Origin: Prochlorococcus sp. AG-363-M21
Lineage (GTDB): Bacteria > Cyanobacteriota > Cyanobacteriia > PCC-6307 > Cyanobiaceae
Length of the DNA stretch: 64,000 bases
Direction: 5' to 3'
Assembly: GCA_003278305.1 (NCBI GenBank)
Contig: QCFU01000002.1
Span: forward strand, 62,001-126,000
Shown here: piece by piece, positions 27,130 through 36,537 of the stretch
Layout of the letters: the number at the start of each line of letters is the position of its first letter
Position numbering within the stretch: the stretch's first letter is position 1
Notes under the pieces: generated by a model
The model's input: only the letters and a program-made list of their open reading frames with translations
Told to the model about the DNA's origin: nothing
Database searches by the model: none
Program-made: the position numbers and the translations under genes

Positions 27130-28554
27130 ATGGCTGAATTCAAAAAAATCATTCCCCCCACTAAAGGATCCCCAATAAAATTTCGTGATGGCCTACCTGA
27201 GGTTCCAAATAATCCAATTATTCCATTTATAAGAGGTGATGGAACAGGTGTAGATATATGGCCAGCAACACAAAAGGTTATTGATACAGCGATAGAAAAG
27301 GCCTATGGATTAAATCGAAAGATTGAATGGTTTAAAATTTATGCTGGTGATGAAGCTTGTGATTTATATGGAACATTCGAATACTTACCTGATGACACAA
27401 TTAAAGCGATTAAAAAATACGGTATAGCAATTAAAGGGCCATTAACTACACCTGTAGGAGGTGGCATTAGATCTTTAAATGTAGCCCTAAGACAAATCTT
27501 TGATTTATATAGTTGTATAAGACCTTGTCGTTACTATGCCGGCACTCCAAGTCCACATAAACATCCTGAAAATTTAGACGTCATTGTATATAGAGAAAAT
27601 ACAGAAGATATTTATATGGGAATTGAATGGGATTCCAATGATCCAATTGGGATCAATCTTCGCAAATATTTAAATAATGAAGTGCTTCCTTCAAGCGAAG
27701 GGATTAAAAATAAACAAATTCCTGATGGCTCAGGTATAGGCATTAAACCTGTCAGCAAAAAAGGTAGTCAAAGACATATAAGAAAAGCAATACAACATGC
27801 ATTAAAACTGAAAGGCAAAAAAAGACATGTCACTTTGGTGCATAAAGGAAATATCATGAAATTCACTGAAGGAGCTTTTCGAGATTGGGGATACGAACTT
27901 GCTACTCATGAGTTTAGGGATTCATGTATTACTGAACGAGAAAGCTGGATTCTCTCAAACCTCGAAGTAAACCCAAATCTAACAATCGAAAAAAATGCAG
28001 AAATGATTGAACCAGGCTTTAACTCATTAAATATGGAGAAAAAGGATGAAATATGTAATGAAGTCAAAATGGTTTTGGGAAATTTGTATTCATCGCATGG
28101 CAATGGAAAGTGGAAAACAATGGTTTTAATAGATGACCGTATAGCAGACAGTATTTTTCAACAAATCCAAACTCGTCCAGAAGAATATTCGATCCTTGCG
28201 ACACTAAACCTTAATGGGGATTACATTTCTGATGCCGCTGCTGCAATAGTTGGAGGCCTAGGAATGGCTCCTGGGGCAAATATTGGTGATCAAGCAGCAA
28301 TCTTTGAAGCAACGCATGGTACTGCGCCTAAACATGCTGGTCTTGATAAAATTAACCCAGGGTCAGTAATACTTAGTGGAGTGATGATGCTCGAATATTT
28401 AGGCTGGCAAGAAGCTGCTGACCTCATCACAAAAGGATTAAGTCAAGCAATATCAAACAAAAAAGTAACTTATGACTTGGCACGCTTAATGGAGCCTCCC
28501 GAGCAGCCACTAAGTTGTAGTGAATTTGCTAATGCAATAATCAAAAGATTCTAA
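27130..28554 (+). CDS. icd: NADP-dependent isocitrate dehydrogenase
   Basis: 474 aa, ATG start. Makes 2-oxoglutarate, the carbon skeleton for nitrogen assimilation in cyanobacteria. Substrate signature PVGGGIRSLNVALRQ has the phosphorylatable-type serine. LVHKGNIMKFTEG and GDYISDAAAAIVGGLGMAPG follow, and the coenzyme loop is EATHGTAPKHAGLDKINPGS. Longer than E. coli Icd by about 55 residues, as in other cyanobacteria. The upstream 160 bp might hold an NtcA site, but I found no convincing GTA-N8-TAC. Confidence 0.96.
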   Translation: MAEFKKIIPPTKGSPIKFRDGLPEVPNNPIIPFIRGDGTGVDIWPATQKVIDTAIEKAYGLNRKIEWFKIYAGDEACDLYGTFEYLPDDTIKAIKKYGIAIKGPLTTPVGGGIRSLNVALRQIFDLYSCIRPCRYYAGTPSPHKHPENLDVIVYRENTEDIYMGIEWDSNDPIGINLRKYLNNEVLPSSEGIKNKQIPDGSGIGIKPVSKKGSQRHIRKAIQHALKLKGKKRHVTLVHKGNIMKFTEGAFRDWGYELATHEFRDSCITERESWILSNLEVNPNLTIEKNAEMIEPGFNSLNMEKKDEICNEVKMVLGNLYSSHGNGKWKTMVLIDDRIADSIFQQIQTRPEEYSILATLNLNGDYISDAAAAIVGGLGMAPGANIGDQAAIFEATHGTAPKHAGLDKINPGSVILSGVMMLEYLGWQEAADLITKGLSQAISNKKVTYDLARLMEPPEQPLSCSEFANAIIKRF

Positions 28555-29923
28555 TTTTATTTTGATAATCAGAATAAGATTGCATGATTTCCCAAGATTT
28601 TAGTAGAGTATCATTATCTCCTAAGTTGCCAGGAAAAGTTAATAAATCACAAGGGAATCCTGTTGAATTTTTTGGTAGAGAAACCAATGATAATCCAGGC
28701 ATAATTTGACCTTTTAAGTTAACAAAATCAGCCTTTAAACCTTTTTTTAATAAAGTATTAGTAGTAATTCCACCTTTACTAATAATATAACTTAATCTAT
28801 CAATAAATTTAGATGAAATAACTGCCATAAATTCTGCTAATGAAATACCAAAACTAATTCTTGAAAGATTAGATTCAAAAAATAGTTCACCCCTGCTTGT
28901 ATAAAAGACTGGTGTCTTCTTCTTATTAAGAATACCTTCGATTTTATCTACTAGAATAGACTCAAAGTCTAAAAGTAGATTTCGGTCTAATGAGCCTTCC
29001 AAAATTTTTAAAAACTTTGCTACAGGCAATTCAATTCCTATACAGTCTTCTGATCTAAGTAAAACAGCTAATTGATTATCAGCCAGAGAAACATGAGAGC
29101 CCACGATAACCATTCCAGACTTATAAGAAAAATCATCAACCTCGCCTTTGAAACATGAAATTTCATTTATATCACTGGTTTGACTTTTAATATTTGTCAA
29201 GCTGTTGATAAAGCTTGCTGCTGATCTAAATAAAAATCTTTTCTTACCATTTAAAGCGTTTAAAGCACTACAAAAGACATCAAGATCTATAGATGTTTTT
29301 GCATCAACAATCACTGTCTGATTAAAAGTCAAGGATGATAAAAATTCAATCAAATTATTCATTTCTATTTTTGATTCTCTTGCTTTATCTAATTTATCTA
29401 TAGATATAGACACTACATTATTAGCTTTAACTAAACCATTGCTTTTTTCTTCAATCCAGCTAGGCAAGAAACTATTAGAATATCCAAATATTTTATCTTT
29501 TGCAAAAATAGTTCTATTAACAGGTATTCCATTTGCAAAATGAGTGCCATTAATAGTAATACGATTTCCCTCAAAAAATGCAGGTATATGAAAAGTGGCA
29601 TCAAATGGACCTAACTCTTCATTTATAGTTTCTGGCTCCAAAAAACCATGCCCCCTAAGAGTCGAATCACCTCTACTCACTATTGAAATATCGCTATCAG
29701 AAAGACCTTTTTCATTAAATACTTCTGAAAGGGATTTACATATTTTTCTAATTCTATCTTTTGCCCGATTTGGAGGTAAGGATCTTGTATTTGCAAGAAT
29801 AAATAATAATGAGGAATGTTCTAAACCTTCAAGTAAAGTTTTTTTGTCCCAAGATAAAAGTAAAGGACAGTCATGAACAGTTTGGGAGCCTGTAGGATCA
29901 TCATCAATAACAATTGTCTTCAT
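28541..29923 (-). CDS. Four-carbon acid sugar kinase (DUF1537) family protein
   Basis: 460 aa from ATG 29923; a GTG at 29935 adds only four residues before the IDDDPTGSQ motif. N-terminal domain: KTIVIDDDPTGSQTVHD matches the DDLTG signature; then IVSRGDSTLRGH. The C-terminal nucleotide-binding part has ISKGGITTNTLLKKG and PGLSLVSLP. Known relatives phosphorylate erythronate, threonate or similar C4 acids, usually beside PdxA2/OtnC enzymes; none is present here. The last 14 bp overlap icd tail to tail. Substrate not predictable. It starts a run of genes that may act on hydroxy acids. Confidence 0.82.
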   Translation of the reverse strand: MKTIVIDDDPTGSQTVHDCPLLLSWDKKTLLEGLEHSSLLFILANTRSLPPNRAKDRIRKICKSLSEVFNEKGLSDSDISIVSRGDSTLRGHGFLEPETINEELGPFDATFHIPAFFEGNRITINGTHFANGIPVNRTIFAKDKIFGYSNSFLPSWIEEKSNGLVKANNVVSISIDKLDKARESKIEMNNLIEFLSSLTFNQTVIVDAKTSIDLDVFCSALNALNGKKRFLFRSAASFINSLTNIKSQTSDINEISCFKGEVDDFSYKSGMVIVGSHVSLADNQLAVLLRSEDCIGIELPVAKFLKILEGSLDRNLLLDFESILVDKIEGILNKKKTPVFYTSRGELFFESNLSRISFGISLAEFMAVISSKFIDRLSYIISKGGITTNTLLKKGLKADFVNLKGQIMPGLSLVSLPKNSTGFPCDLLTFPGNLGDNDTLLKSWEIMQSYSDYQNKIRIF

Positions 29924-29973
29924 TATAGATTGCACTAAAAGTATTAAAAATAAATATAAAAATCAACCTGTGA

Positions 29974-31146
29974 CTAACTCCAACTGTGAGGCAAGGTGAT
30001 GTAAGACTTATCTAATTTTTTAACAGAATCACAGCCCAGCAATTTCATTGTGCGAACAACATCTGTTTTAAGAATATCTATAGCTCGGGCGACTCCAGTA
30101 CCACCTGCTGCTGCTAATCCATATGCATAAGCTCGACCTACCAAAACACCTTTAGCTCCTAAACACAAAGCTTTTACAACATCTCCTCCTCGTCGAATTC
30201 CTCCATCCAAGAGAACATCAATTTCACCATTCGCAGCCTTTACTATTTCAGGCAAAGCTCTAATTGTGGGCGGAACACTATCTAATTGTCTTGCACCATG
30301 ATTTGATACGACGATTGCATCTAGACCAAAATCAATAGCTTTACGAGCATCTTCACCAATATGCACACCCTTAACAATCATCTTTCCACCCCAGGCTTCT
30401 TTAATCCATGTAAGGTCTTCCCAAGTCACAACAGACTCCTCTAAAGCAGGACCAATTTCGGTATATCCCATTGGTCCACTATCTAGTTCTACATTAGGAA
30501 AATCCATCAATCCACCATCTCCTAACCATTGAGTTAACCAACATGGTTTAACGAGTATTTGAGACAGAAAAGGCAGCATTTTTAATGGATTTCTAGAAAG
30601 TAATTCTTTAGTTCCATTACGTAGATCTCGTTCTCTCAAGCCAGATATGGGAGTATCAATAGTCACCACAATTGCAGAAAAACCAGCCTTTTTTGCTCTT
30701 TCTATTGTCTTCAACGCTACATCACGTCCTCCTAATAGATAAAGCTGATACCAAGCAGGAAAATTAGTTGCCTTTTTTACATCTTCTAACTTGCAGCCAG
30801 ACAAAGTTGATAACGTATATCCTGTTCCAGCCAATCCCGCTTCTCTTGCTGCAGCGACCTCACCTTGTGGGTAAAACATCCGACTACTGCCAACAGGAGC
30901 CAAAAGGAAAGGAAGATTAAATGTTTGATCCAGCAATGAAACAGAAAGATCGCAAGATGAAGTCGCTACTGCACATCTAGGCCTAAAATATATCTCATTA
31001 AATGCAGAGCAGTTTTCAGCTAAAGTTTGCTCTCTATCTGCACCACTATCAATATAGTCAAACACCATTTGCGGCAGGCGCTTTTTTGCCAATACACGTA
31101 AATCACTAATATTTACAACGTTGGGAGATGAAACATTAGCTGCCAT
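29974..31146 (-). CDS. FMN-dependent alpha-hydroxy-acid dehydrogenase/oxidase (LldD or glycolate oxidase family)
   Basis: 390 aa, ATG start. A TIM-barrel FMN enzyme: WYQLYLLGGRDV (substrate tyrosine), IVVTIDTPISGLRERDLRNG, the active-site block VVSNHGARQLD, and DGGIRRGGDVVKALCLGAKG with VLVGRAYAYG for FMN phosphate. Possible substrates are L-lactate or glycolate; both occur in the family, and cyanobacterial relatives range between lactate and glycolate oxidase. No transmembrane anchor. Base composition of a sampled row (about 22 G+C of 60) is normal for the window, unlike its neighbours. Confidence 0.88.
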   Translation of the reverse strand: MAANVSSPNVVNISDLRVLAKKRLPQMVFDYIDSGADREQTLAENCSAFNEIYFRPRCAVATSSCDLSVSLLDQTFNLPFLLAPVGSSRMFYPQGEVAAAREAGLAGTGYTLSTLSGCKLEDVKKATNFPAWYQLYLLGGRDVALKTIERAKKAGFSAIVVTIDTPISGLRERDLRNGTKELLSRNPLKMLPFLSQILVKPCWLTQWLGDGGLMDFPNVELDSGPMGYTEIGPALEESVVTWEDLTWIKEAWGGKMIVKGVHIGEDARKAIDFGLDAIVVSNHGARQLDSVPPTIRALPEIVKAANGEIDVLLDGGIRRGGDVVKALCLGAKGVLVGRAYAYGLAAAGGTGVARAIDILKTDVVRTMKLLGCDSVKKLDKSYITLPHSWS

Positions 31147-31271
31147 ATGAAGTGATACTAATTTGTGTTATGAATTTAGTTTAAGATAAAGAGTGAGTGA
31201 ATTTAAAAATTTTTACTCATTGTGCAATTAGTCGCAATAGATCTGACTAGGAATTTTATTTAATATGTATA

Positions 31272-32966
31272 TCATTCATAATTTTTCTTTTTCGAAGTTT
31301 TCCCGATTCCAGCGTTAAAGCTATTTGTGGGATCAAGATTTCGATAAAAACTGCTTAGATTCGTATCAGCTTGATATATATGACCTACATTATGTTCTGC
31401 AGGATACTTGGCATTATTTTTGTCTAAAATCAGAAAAATAGATTCTTTTAGTTTATTAAAATCAACTCCCTCTTTTACAACAAAGTCCCAATGAAAGACC
31501 ATGCATAAGAAATGTCCCATCTGAAAAGATTCTGACATTTGAGAGAGAATATATTCAGGGAGAATATCATGCCATAAAGAACAGTTACGGGGAAGAGCTA
31601 TATCTAATGGTAGAAGTTCTCCAGCTTTATGAGAATTAAGTTTCTTATACCTTGATGGCGCAGAACCAGCAACATATCGGTGCAAGAGAACATCTTTTCC
31701 TTCATCTTCTGTACATTCAAAGAAATCAAAATTTCTATTTAATCTTTCTTCATTTAAAGTTTTACGTATACAGTCAATAGAATCGTCACTCGCTAAGAAA
31801 ATCATATAATGTTCAAATTTATTTCTATATTCACAAACTCTTTTAGGAAGATGATTTGGAAGTATATCGGAAAAAAATTGAAGATGTATATCAGTAATAT
31901 TATTGGGCAAAAACTCCAAGCCACTTAATTTTGTATCCAAGAATTGCTTAAAACGAAAAATTTTCTGTAATGATTTAGTACCAAAATATTTAATAAATAA
32001 AAAATTATCCTTACAGTACTTGGCTGCTCCATCAAAATAACTTTTATGCATATACTCTCCCATATCTGGTAAAACTTTATTTTCAGAAAGAATCTTTACC
32101 CGAAGATCAGTAAAGTCTGTTGGATCTTTAGTACCGACAAAAAATACTTTTTCTTTTTTAGGAAGAGGAAAAGTATCTAATCTTACAGCAAAAACAGCTA
32201 CTTTACCTGCGCAACCACTTGACTCAAATAAACGTCTCTTATCTGCATTAAACCTTGCAGGGATTTGCGAGTTTATATCTCTTACACGATTCTTATAATC
32301 CAAATCAGACGCGAGTTTATTTGTATCTGAAACTTTATTCGGGTCAAAATTTATTGCCTCTAAATTGGTGAGAATCTCGATTGGTGACTCTCCTAGTTCA
32401 ATACCTAAATGATTAACAAGAATTAATTCTCCTTCCTTAGTCAATTGAGCAAATAAAGATAACTCAGTATAAGCTGGTCCTCGGTTTACCAAATTACCTC
32501 CAGAGTTGTTACAAACTCCTCCGATAACAGAAGCTCCTATACATGAAGATCCAATGATAGAATGAGGTCCTCTTCCTATAGGTCGAAGATTGTCTTCTAA
32601 TTGAAATAACGTTGTACCTGGAAAAGCTAAAACTTGCATCCCTTGATTTAATACAATTAATTGATTAATAGAAACTGTATTAATTATAATTATATCTCTA
32701 TCATATTCATTACCGAAAGGAGTTGATCCACCTGTAAGACCTGTATTAGCGGCTTGCATAATTATAATTTTATTAAAATTTATACAAATTCTTAGCACTT
32801 TCCATAATTGCAATAAGTTTTGAGGGAAAACAACCATTGAGGCATTACCACCACCAACACGTATACCCTGTCTATAAAATTGTGTCTTTTTAGGATCAGT
32901 CAAAATATTGACTTTACTAACAATAGTGATGAGTTCTTTCTCTAATTCAACAAGTCGGTAATTTCT
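31272..32966 (-). CDS. dld: Respiratory D-lactate dehydrogenase (Dld type, FAD)
   Basis: 564 aa from ATG 32966; an ATG at 32999 would give 575 aa. It follows the E. coli membrane-associated Dld closely as I remember it: MQAANTGLTGGSTPFGN, the block SIIGSSCIGASVIGGVCN, RGPAYTELSLFAQ, GCAGKVAVFAVRLDTFPLP and a C-terminus PAEHNVGHIYQADTN then NAGIGKTSKKKN. The enzyme oxidises D-lactate to pyruvate and passes electrons to quinone. Very AT-rich: the row at 32641-32700 has 10 G+C of 60. FMN enzyme downstream, epimerase upstream. Transfer is possible but not shown. Confidence 0.92.
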   Translation of the reverse strand, partial: RNYRLVELEKELITIVSKVNILTDPKKTQFYRQGIRVGGGNASMVVFPQNLLQLWKVLRICINFNKIIIMQAANTGLTGGSTPFGNEYDRDIIIINTVSINQLIVLNQGMQVLAFPGTTLFQLEDNLRPIGRGPHSIIGSSCIGASVIGGVCNNSGGNLVNRGPAYTELSLFAQLTKEGELILVNHLGIELGESPIEILTNLEAINFDPNKVSDTNKLASDLDYKNRVRDINSQIPARFNADKRRLFESSGCAGKVAVFAVRLDTFPLPKKEKVFFVGTKDPTDFTDLRVKILSENKVLPDMGEYMHKSYFDGAAKYCKDNFLFIKYFGTKSLQKIFRFKQFLDTKLSGLEFLPNNITDIHLQFFSDILPNHLPKRVCEYRNKFEHYMIFLASDDSIDCIRKTLNEERLNRNFDFFECTEDEGKDVLLHRYVAGSAPSRYKKLNSHKAGELLPLDIALPRNCSLWHDILPEYILSQMSESFQMGHFLCMVFHWDFVVKEGVDFNKLKESIFLILDKNNAKYPAEHNVGHIYQADTNLSSFYRNLDPTNSFNAGIGKTSKKKNYE

Positions 32967-33070
32967 CATAAAATAACGAACCTTCCCTAACAACATCAAG
33001 GTAACGCATCTATATTCGAAAGAAAATAGCCTATATTCTATCTCTTGGATTTTTAATAATTTCTCTAAAT

Positions 33071-33952
33071 TTAATTATACAAGCCTGAAGTCACTTCATT
33101 ATATATAAACTCACATTTAATAGAACGTTCCTCATTTGGCTTAAGATTTACAATGCTATCACCAGTAATCAAAGCATTCCGTGGACTAGTCCATGGCTCT
33201 AAGCAAATCATCTTTCTTGGTGGATTTGTCCAAATAACATTAAAAAGAAAAGGATCTTCTATTCTTAATGTAATAGAGAATTTTTCAAGCTTATCAATAA
33301 AAGTAGTTTTAGATATTGGGCCAATTAAAAAATCTATTCCATTAGATAAATTATTTATTTGTGCAGAAACATCGGCAATTAACATATTATTCTGATCAAT
33401 ACATTTTTTCGGTAAATCTATAATTTCTACATTTTCTAAGTCTGAGACCCGAAAGTAAGGGTGTAATCCAAAGCTAAATGGCATTTCTTTCTCAAGGCTT
33501 TTATTTTTAACTCTAGAAACAATCTCTAATTTGTAATCTTTTATTCTTACATCTATACTTAGAGAAAATTTAAATGGATATAATAAGAATAATTCATTAT
33601 TATCTTCAAGAAATAAATTAATTCCCTGTCCATCATCAAGAGGGTTAATTTGCCAACACGCATCTCTTGCAAACCCATGCTGGTTCATAAAGTATTCACT
33701 ATCATCTAAAAGAAATTTATTATTTGGCAAATTTCCACATATTGGAAATAGAATTGGCATCCCTCCACGAACACTCTTAGATTGATCATTAAAACGACTT
33801 TGGTCCATATAAAAAACTTCTCTACCATTACAGATCCAACTAGTTATTAAGCCACCTCTTTCAGGAACTATTCGCAATTTATCACTTGTTTGAAGATTAC
33901 AAACTTCCCAATGTTTATAAGGAAATTTCTTTATCTCTAGAGTACATGTCAT
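33071..33952 (-). CDS. Aldose 1-epimerase / hexose-6-phosphate mutarotase family protein
   Basis: 293 aa, ATG start. Beta-sandwich family with the visible blocks VRGGMPILFPICGNLP, MNQHGFARDACW, SFGLHPYFRVSD (histidine near 144) and a late MICLEPWTSPRNAL (catalytic glutamate). Interconverts alpha and beta anomers of a sugar or sugar phosphate; the VRGGMPILFP and QHGFAR pattern leans to the YeaD-like branch. Very AT-rich (row 33541 has 10 G+C of 60). It begins 5 bp after the stop of the alpha/beta hydrolase, so it may be cotranscribed with it. Confidence 0.85.
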   Translation of the reverse strand: MTCTLEIKKFPYKHWEVCNLQTSDKLRIVPERGGLITSWICNGREVFYMDQSRFNDQSKSVRGGMPILFPICGNLPNNKFLLDDSEYFMNQHGFARDACWQINPLDDGQGINLFLEDNNELFLLYPFKFSLSIDVRIKDYKLEIVSRVKNKSLEKEMPFSFGLHPYFRVSDLENVEIIDLPKKCIDQNNMLIADVSAQINNLSNGIDFLIGPISKTTFIDKLEKFSITLRIEDPFLFNVIWTNPPRKMICLEPWTSPRNALITGDSIVNLKPNEERSIKCEFIYNEVTSGLYN

Positions 33953-33957
33953 TAAAT

Positions 33958-34908
33958 CTAACTAGTTTGGAGCCAAGTTAGAACTTCTTGATTGACTCGA
34001 TCTGGTATTTCATCATGTGGGCAATGCCCAGCATTTAAAAGCACTTCTTTAACATCCAAAGAAGCTTTTTCTGCAAATACTCTAAATTTCTCCTGTTTAG
34101 CTTTAGCATTTCTCAACCAAGGATCGCTAGAGCCCCAAAGTAATAAAAGAGGGGCTTCTAAATCTTGAAACAATTTATCTATAGGCTTACCCTTTAGTCC
34201 TCTAGCTTGAAAAACTTTTTGAAATACTGCAAAAGCACCTGGATCTAAAGATGGCCTTCGAATGGACTCGATTAAATATTCATCTACATTTGTTGGATCT
34301 ATATACACTTGCTTAAGCGTATTTTTTATGACACTAGGTCTACGTAGATTTTCAAAAATCAACCGTTGAATTAATGGATATAAAAACCATTTAACTAAAA
34401 GATCCCTAGAGATTCCCTTACCAATGATTTTTCTCATTCTTGCCGAAAAATCCTTTGGTTCAACATCAAGTTTCTCATCACTGAAATAACCTGCTGCATT
34501 AAGCAAAACAACCCCTGCAGATTCAGACTGAAGTGCGGCTCCTGCAGCAAGTGCTGCATACCCACCTAATGAATTTCCAATGATGACTGTTTTTTTCCCG
34601 ATACGCTCTTTAACATAAGCAACAATTTGTTCCTTCCATAATTCTCCTCCATAATCTAATTCTGCGGGCTTGGCACTTCTTCCAAATCCAACTAAATCAA
34701 TAGCATGAACCTCATAATTTGAAGAAAGCACAGGAATATTAAACCTCCAATGGTCAGTTGAAGCACCAAAGCCATGGACAAGTAAGACTGCAGGGTTGTT
34801 GTTTGCATTAGAAGCATTCTTAGATTCTTGAGGAATACTTCTTATCGAATAAATCTCATGGCCTAAATAGTCCCATGGAGCATTAGGAGTAGGAGCTAGA
34901 CCAGGCAT
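33958..34908 (-). CDS. Alpha/beta-fold hydrolase
   Basis: 316 aa, ATG start. The usual triad is visible: oxyanion and first strand block VLLVHGFGASTDHWRF, nucleophile GNSLGGYAAL, acid strand LWGSSDPWLRNA and late histidine NAGHCPHDE. No signal peptide. Similar proteins are conserved across cyanobacteria and plastids, with no settled substrate. The cap region (FSARMRKIIGKGISRDLL to IDPTNVDEY) is helical. Precedes the epimerase by 5 bp on the same strand. Confidence 0.88.
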   Translation of the reverse strand: MPGLAPTPNAPWDYLGHEIYSIRSIPQESKNASNANNNPAVLLVHGFGASTDHWRFNIPVLSSNYEVHAIDLVGFGRSAKPAELDYGGELWKEQIVAYVKERIGKKTVIIGNSLGGYAALAAGAALQSESAGVVLLNAAGYFSDEKLDVEPKDFSARMRKIIGKGISRDLLVKWFLYPLIQRLIFENLRRPSVIKNTLKQVYIDPTNVDEYLIESIRRPSLDPGAFAVFQKVFQARGLKGKPIDKLFQDLEAPLLLLWGSSDPWLRNAKAKQEKFRVFAEKASLDVKEVLLNAGHCPHDEIPDRVNQEVLTWLQTS

Positions 34909-35009
34909 TAAGTGATTAACATACAGTGAGAAAGTTTAGAGCTTAAAAAATTTTCTCAGCAATTGAGAACTGACTATTGAGGTTAATTAATTGAATATTC
35001 AAGAAATGT

Positions 35010-36383
35010 TCAAACAAGTCCTACTGGATCAGCAGCTACTTCATCAGGAACTTTATTCCCACCACTCGGTTTCTTATCTTTAAGAACTATTCTTAACAGT
35101 ACTGGTGCTAGAAAAGTTGTACCTATAACCATTAACAAAATTGCCGCTTCAAGTGATGGTGTTAATAAGCCAGCACTTGTTCCTAATCCTAGGAAAATCA
35201 AACCAACTTCACCACGAGGCATCATCCCTAAGCCAACGACCAATCTATTTGTAGGCTTGTCAATGAGAAACGACCATCCAGCCGCAATTTTGCCAACAAT
35301 AGCTACTACTAATAAGAACCCTGCCACTATTAAAGCTGTACGACTCGCAGGATCAAGAGGATTAATGACAGATAAATCCATCCCTGCGCCAACTAAAACA
35401 AAGAAAATAGTTGCAAAAAGTGATACCAAGGGAAGAACAGATTGCTGGATCGCATGATTATTTTTTGAACTGCTAAGAATCAATCCTGCCGCAAAAGCGC
35501 CCAAAGCTGCTTCTAGGCCAATTGCAGTTGCTACAAAACAACTAAGAACAAGAATTACAAAAGAAGCGACCACAACTGCACCTGGGGCCTTTAAACGATC
35601 CAATAGCCAGTCGAAAGCAGGCGCAGCTGTCCTACTTAAAGCTATAGCAGCTATTACAAAGACTGTTGCTGCAACAACAAGTTTGACTATTGGTGCTATT
35701 TCTAATGATCCTCCTGTTGCTAATGCAACCACAACGGCAAGGATTACAATCCCAAGAATGTCATCAAGAACAGCAGCTCCTATAACTATTTGACCTTCTC
35801 GGGTTTTTAAATAACCTAATTCTCCAAATACACTTGCTGTAATTCCAATACTTGTAGCTGTCATTGACGCTCCAGCAAAAATTGATGGAATCAAATCCAC
35901 ATGAAAAAGCAACATCAAACCAAAGGTTCCAAACGCAAAAGGTAAAATCACCCCTGCCATGGCCACCGTGAAAGCTTGTGCACCTACAGCAACTAATTCT
36001 TCCAACTCACTTTCTAAACCAGTCAGAAAAAGTAATGCATATAGACCAAGTGTTGCGACTGCTTGTAAGGAAGGAAATGTCTCAAAATATAAATCAGGAA
36101 CAGCCTCAGGAGGTATTGATGCCAAAGAACTAATTACTTGAATAAAACCTTCATTCAAAGCAACATGAGCATTTGGAGGAAGAAGCAAATGCAATCCAGA
36201 AGCTCCAATTAATACACCTGCGAGCAATTCGCCAACAATGGTGGGCAAGCTTAATCTGACAAGCACTTCTGCCAAAACTCTTGCAGCAACAAATATCAAT
36301 AAAAAACGAATTACACCAATCAAAGTCTCTGCTACTTCAATATCGTGGGTGCTTAGAACAGAAAATACTGTGGAGTCCAGCAT
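35010..36383 (-). CDS. NapA-type Na+/H+ antiporter (CPA2 family)
   Basis: 457 aa from ATG 36383; a TTG two codons earlier gives 459. About 12 hydrophobic segments. The transport-site pair is AAVLDDILGIV, where the adjacent D-D suggests an electrogenic exchanger. Other family blocks: LPTIVGELLAGVLIGASGL near the first helices and PRGEVGLIFLGLG near the end. The C-terminal tail is short, with no TrkA-N domain, so regulatory domains are lacking. It would extrude Na+ or another cation; the exact ion is not shown. Divergent from glgP, 154 bp apart. Confidence 0.9.
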   Translation of the reverse strand: MLDSTVFSVLSTHDIEVAETLIGVIRFLLIFVAARVLAEVLVRLSLPTIVGELLAGVLIGASGLHLLLPPNAHVALNEGFIQVISSLASIPPEAVPDLYFETFPSLQAVATLGLYALLFLTGLESELEELVAVGAQAFTVAMAGVILPFAFGTFGLMLLFHVDLIPSIFAGASMTATSIGITASVFGELGYLKTREGQIVIGAAVLDDILGIVILAVVVALATGGSLEIAPIVKLVVAATVFVIAAIALSRTAAPAFDWLLDRLKAPGAVVVASFVILVLSCFVATAIGLEAALGAFAAGLILSSSKNNHAIQQSVLPLVSLFATIFFVLVGAGMDLSVINPLDPASRTALIVAGFLLVVAIVGKIAAGWSFLIDKPTNRLVVGLGMMPRGEVGLIFLGLGTSAGLLTPSLEAAILLMVIGTTFLAPVLLRIVLKDKKPSGGNKVPDEVAADPVGLV

Positions 36384-36537
36384 AAGCAAATGTCTTTTTA
36401 GACCTTGTTGATCAGGGAACGATAATAATGTTTTTTATGCATTTAGAAAATATTTATAAAATCAAGTGTTGATCTGAAGTCACTAAGCATACGAATCAAG
36501 AAATCTCGCTACTGTCCGACCATACAAGAAGTCATTT

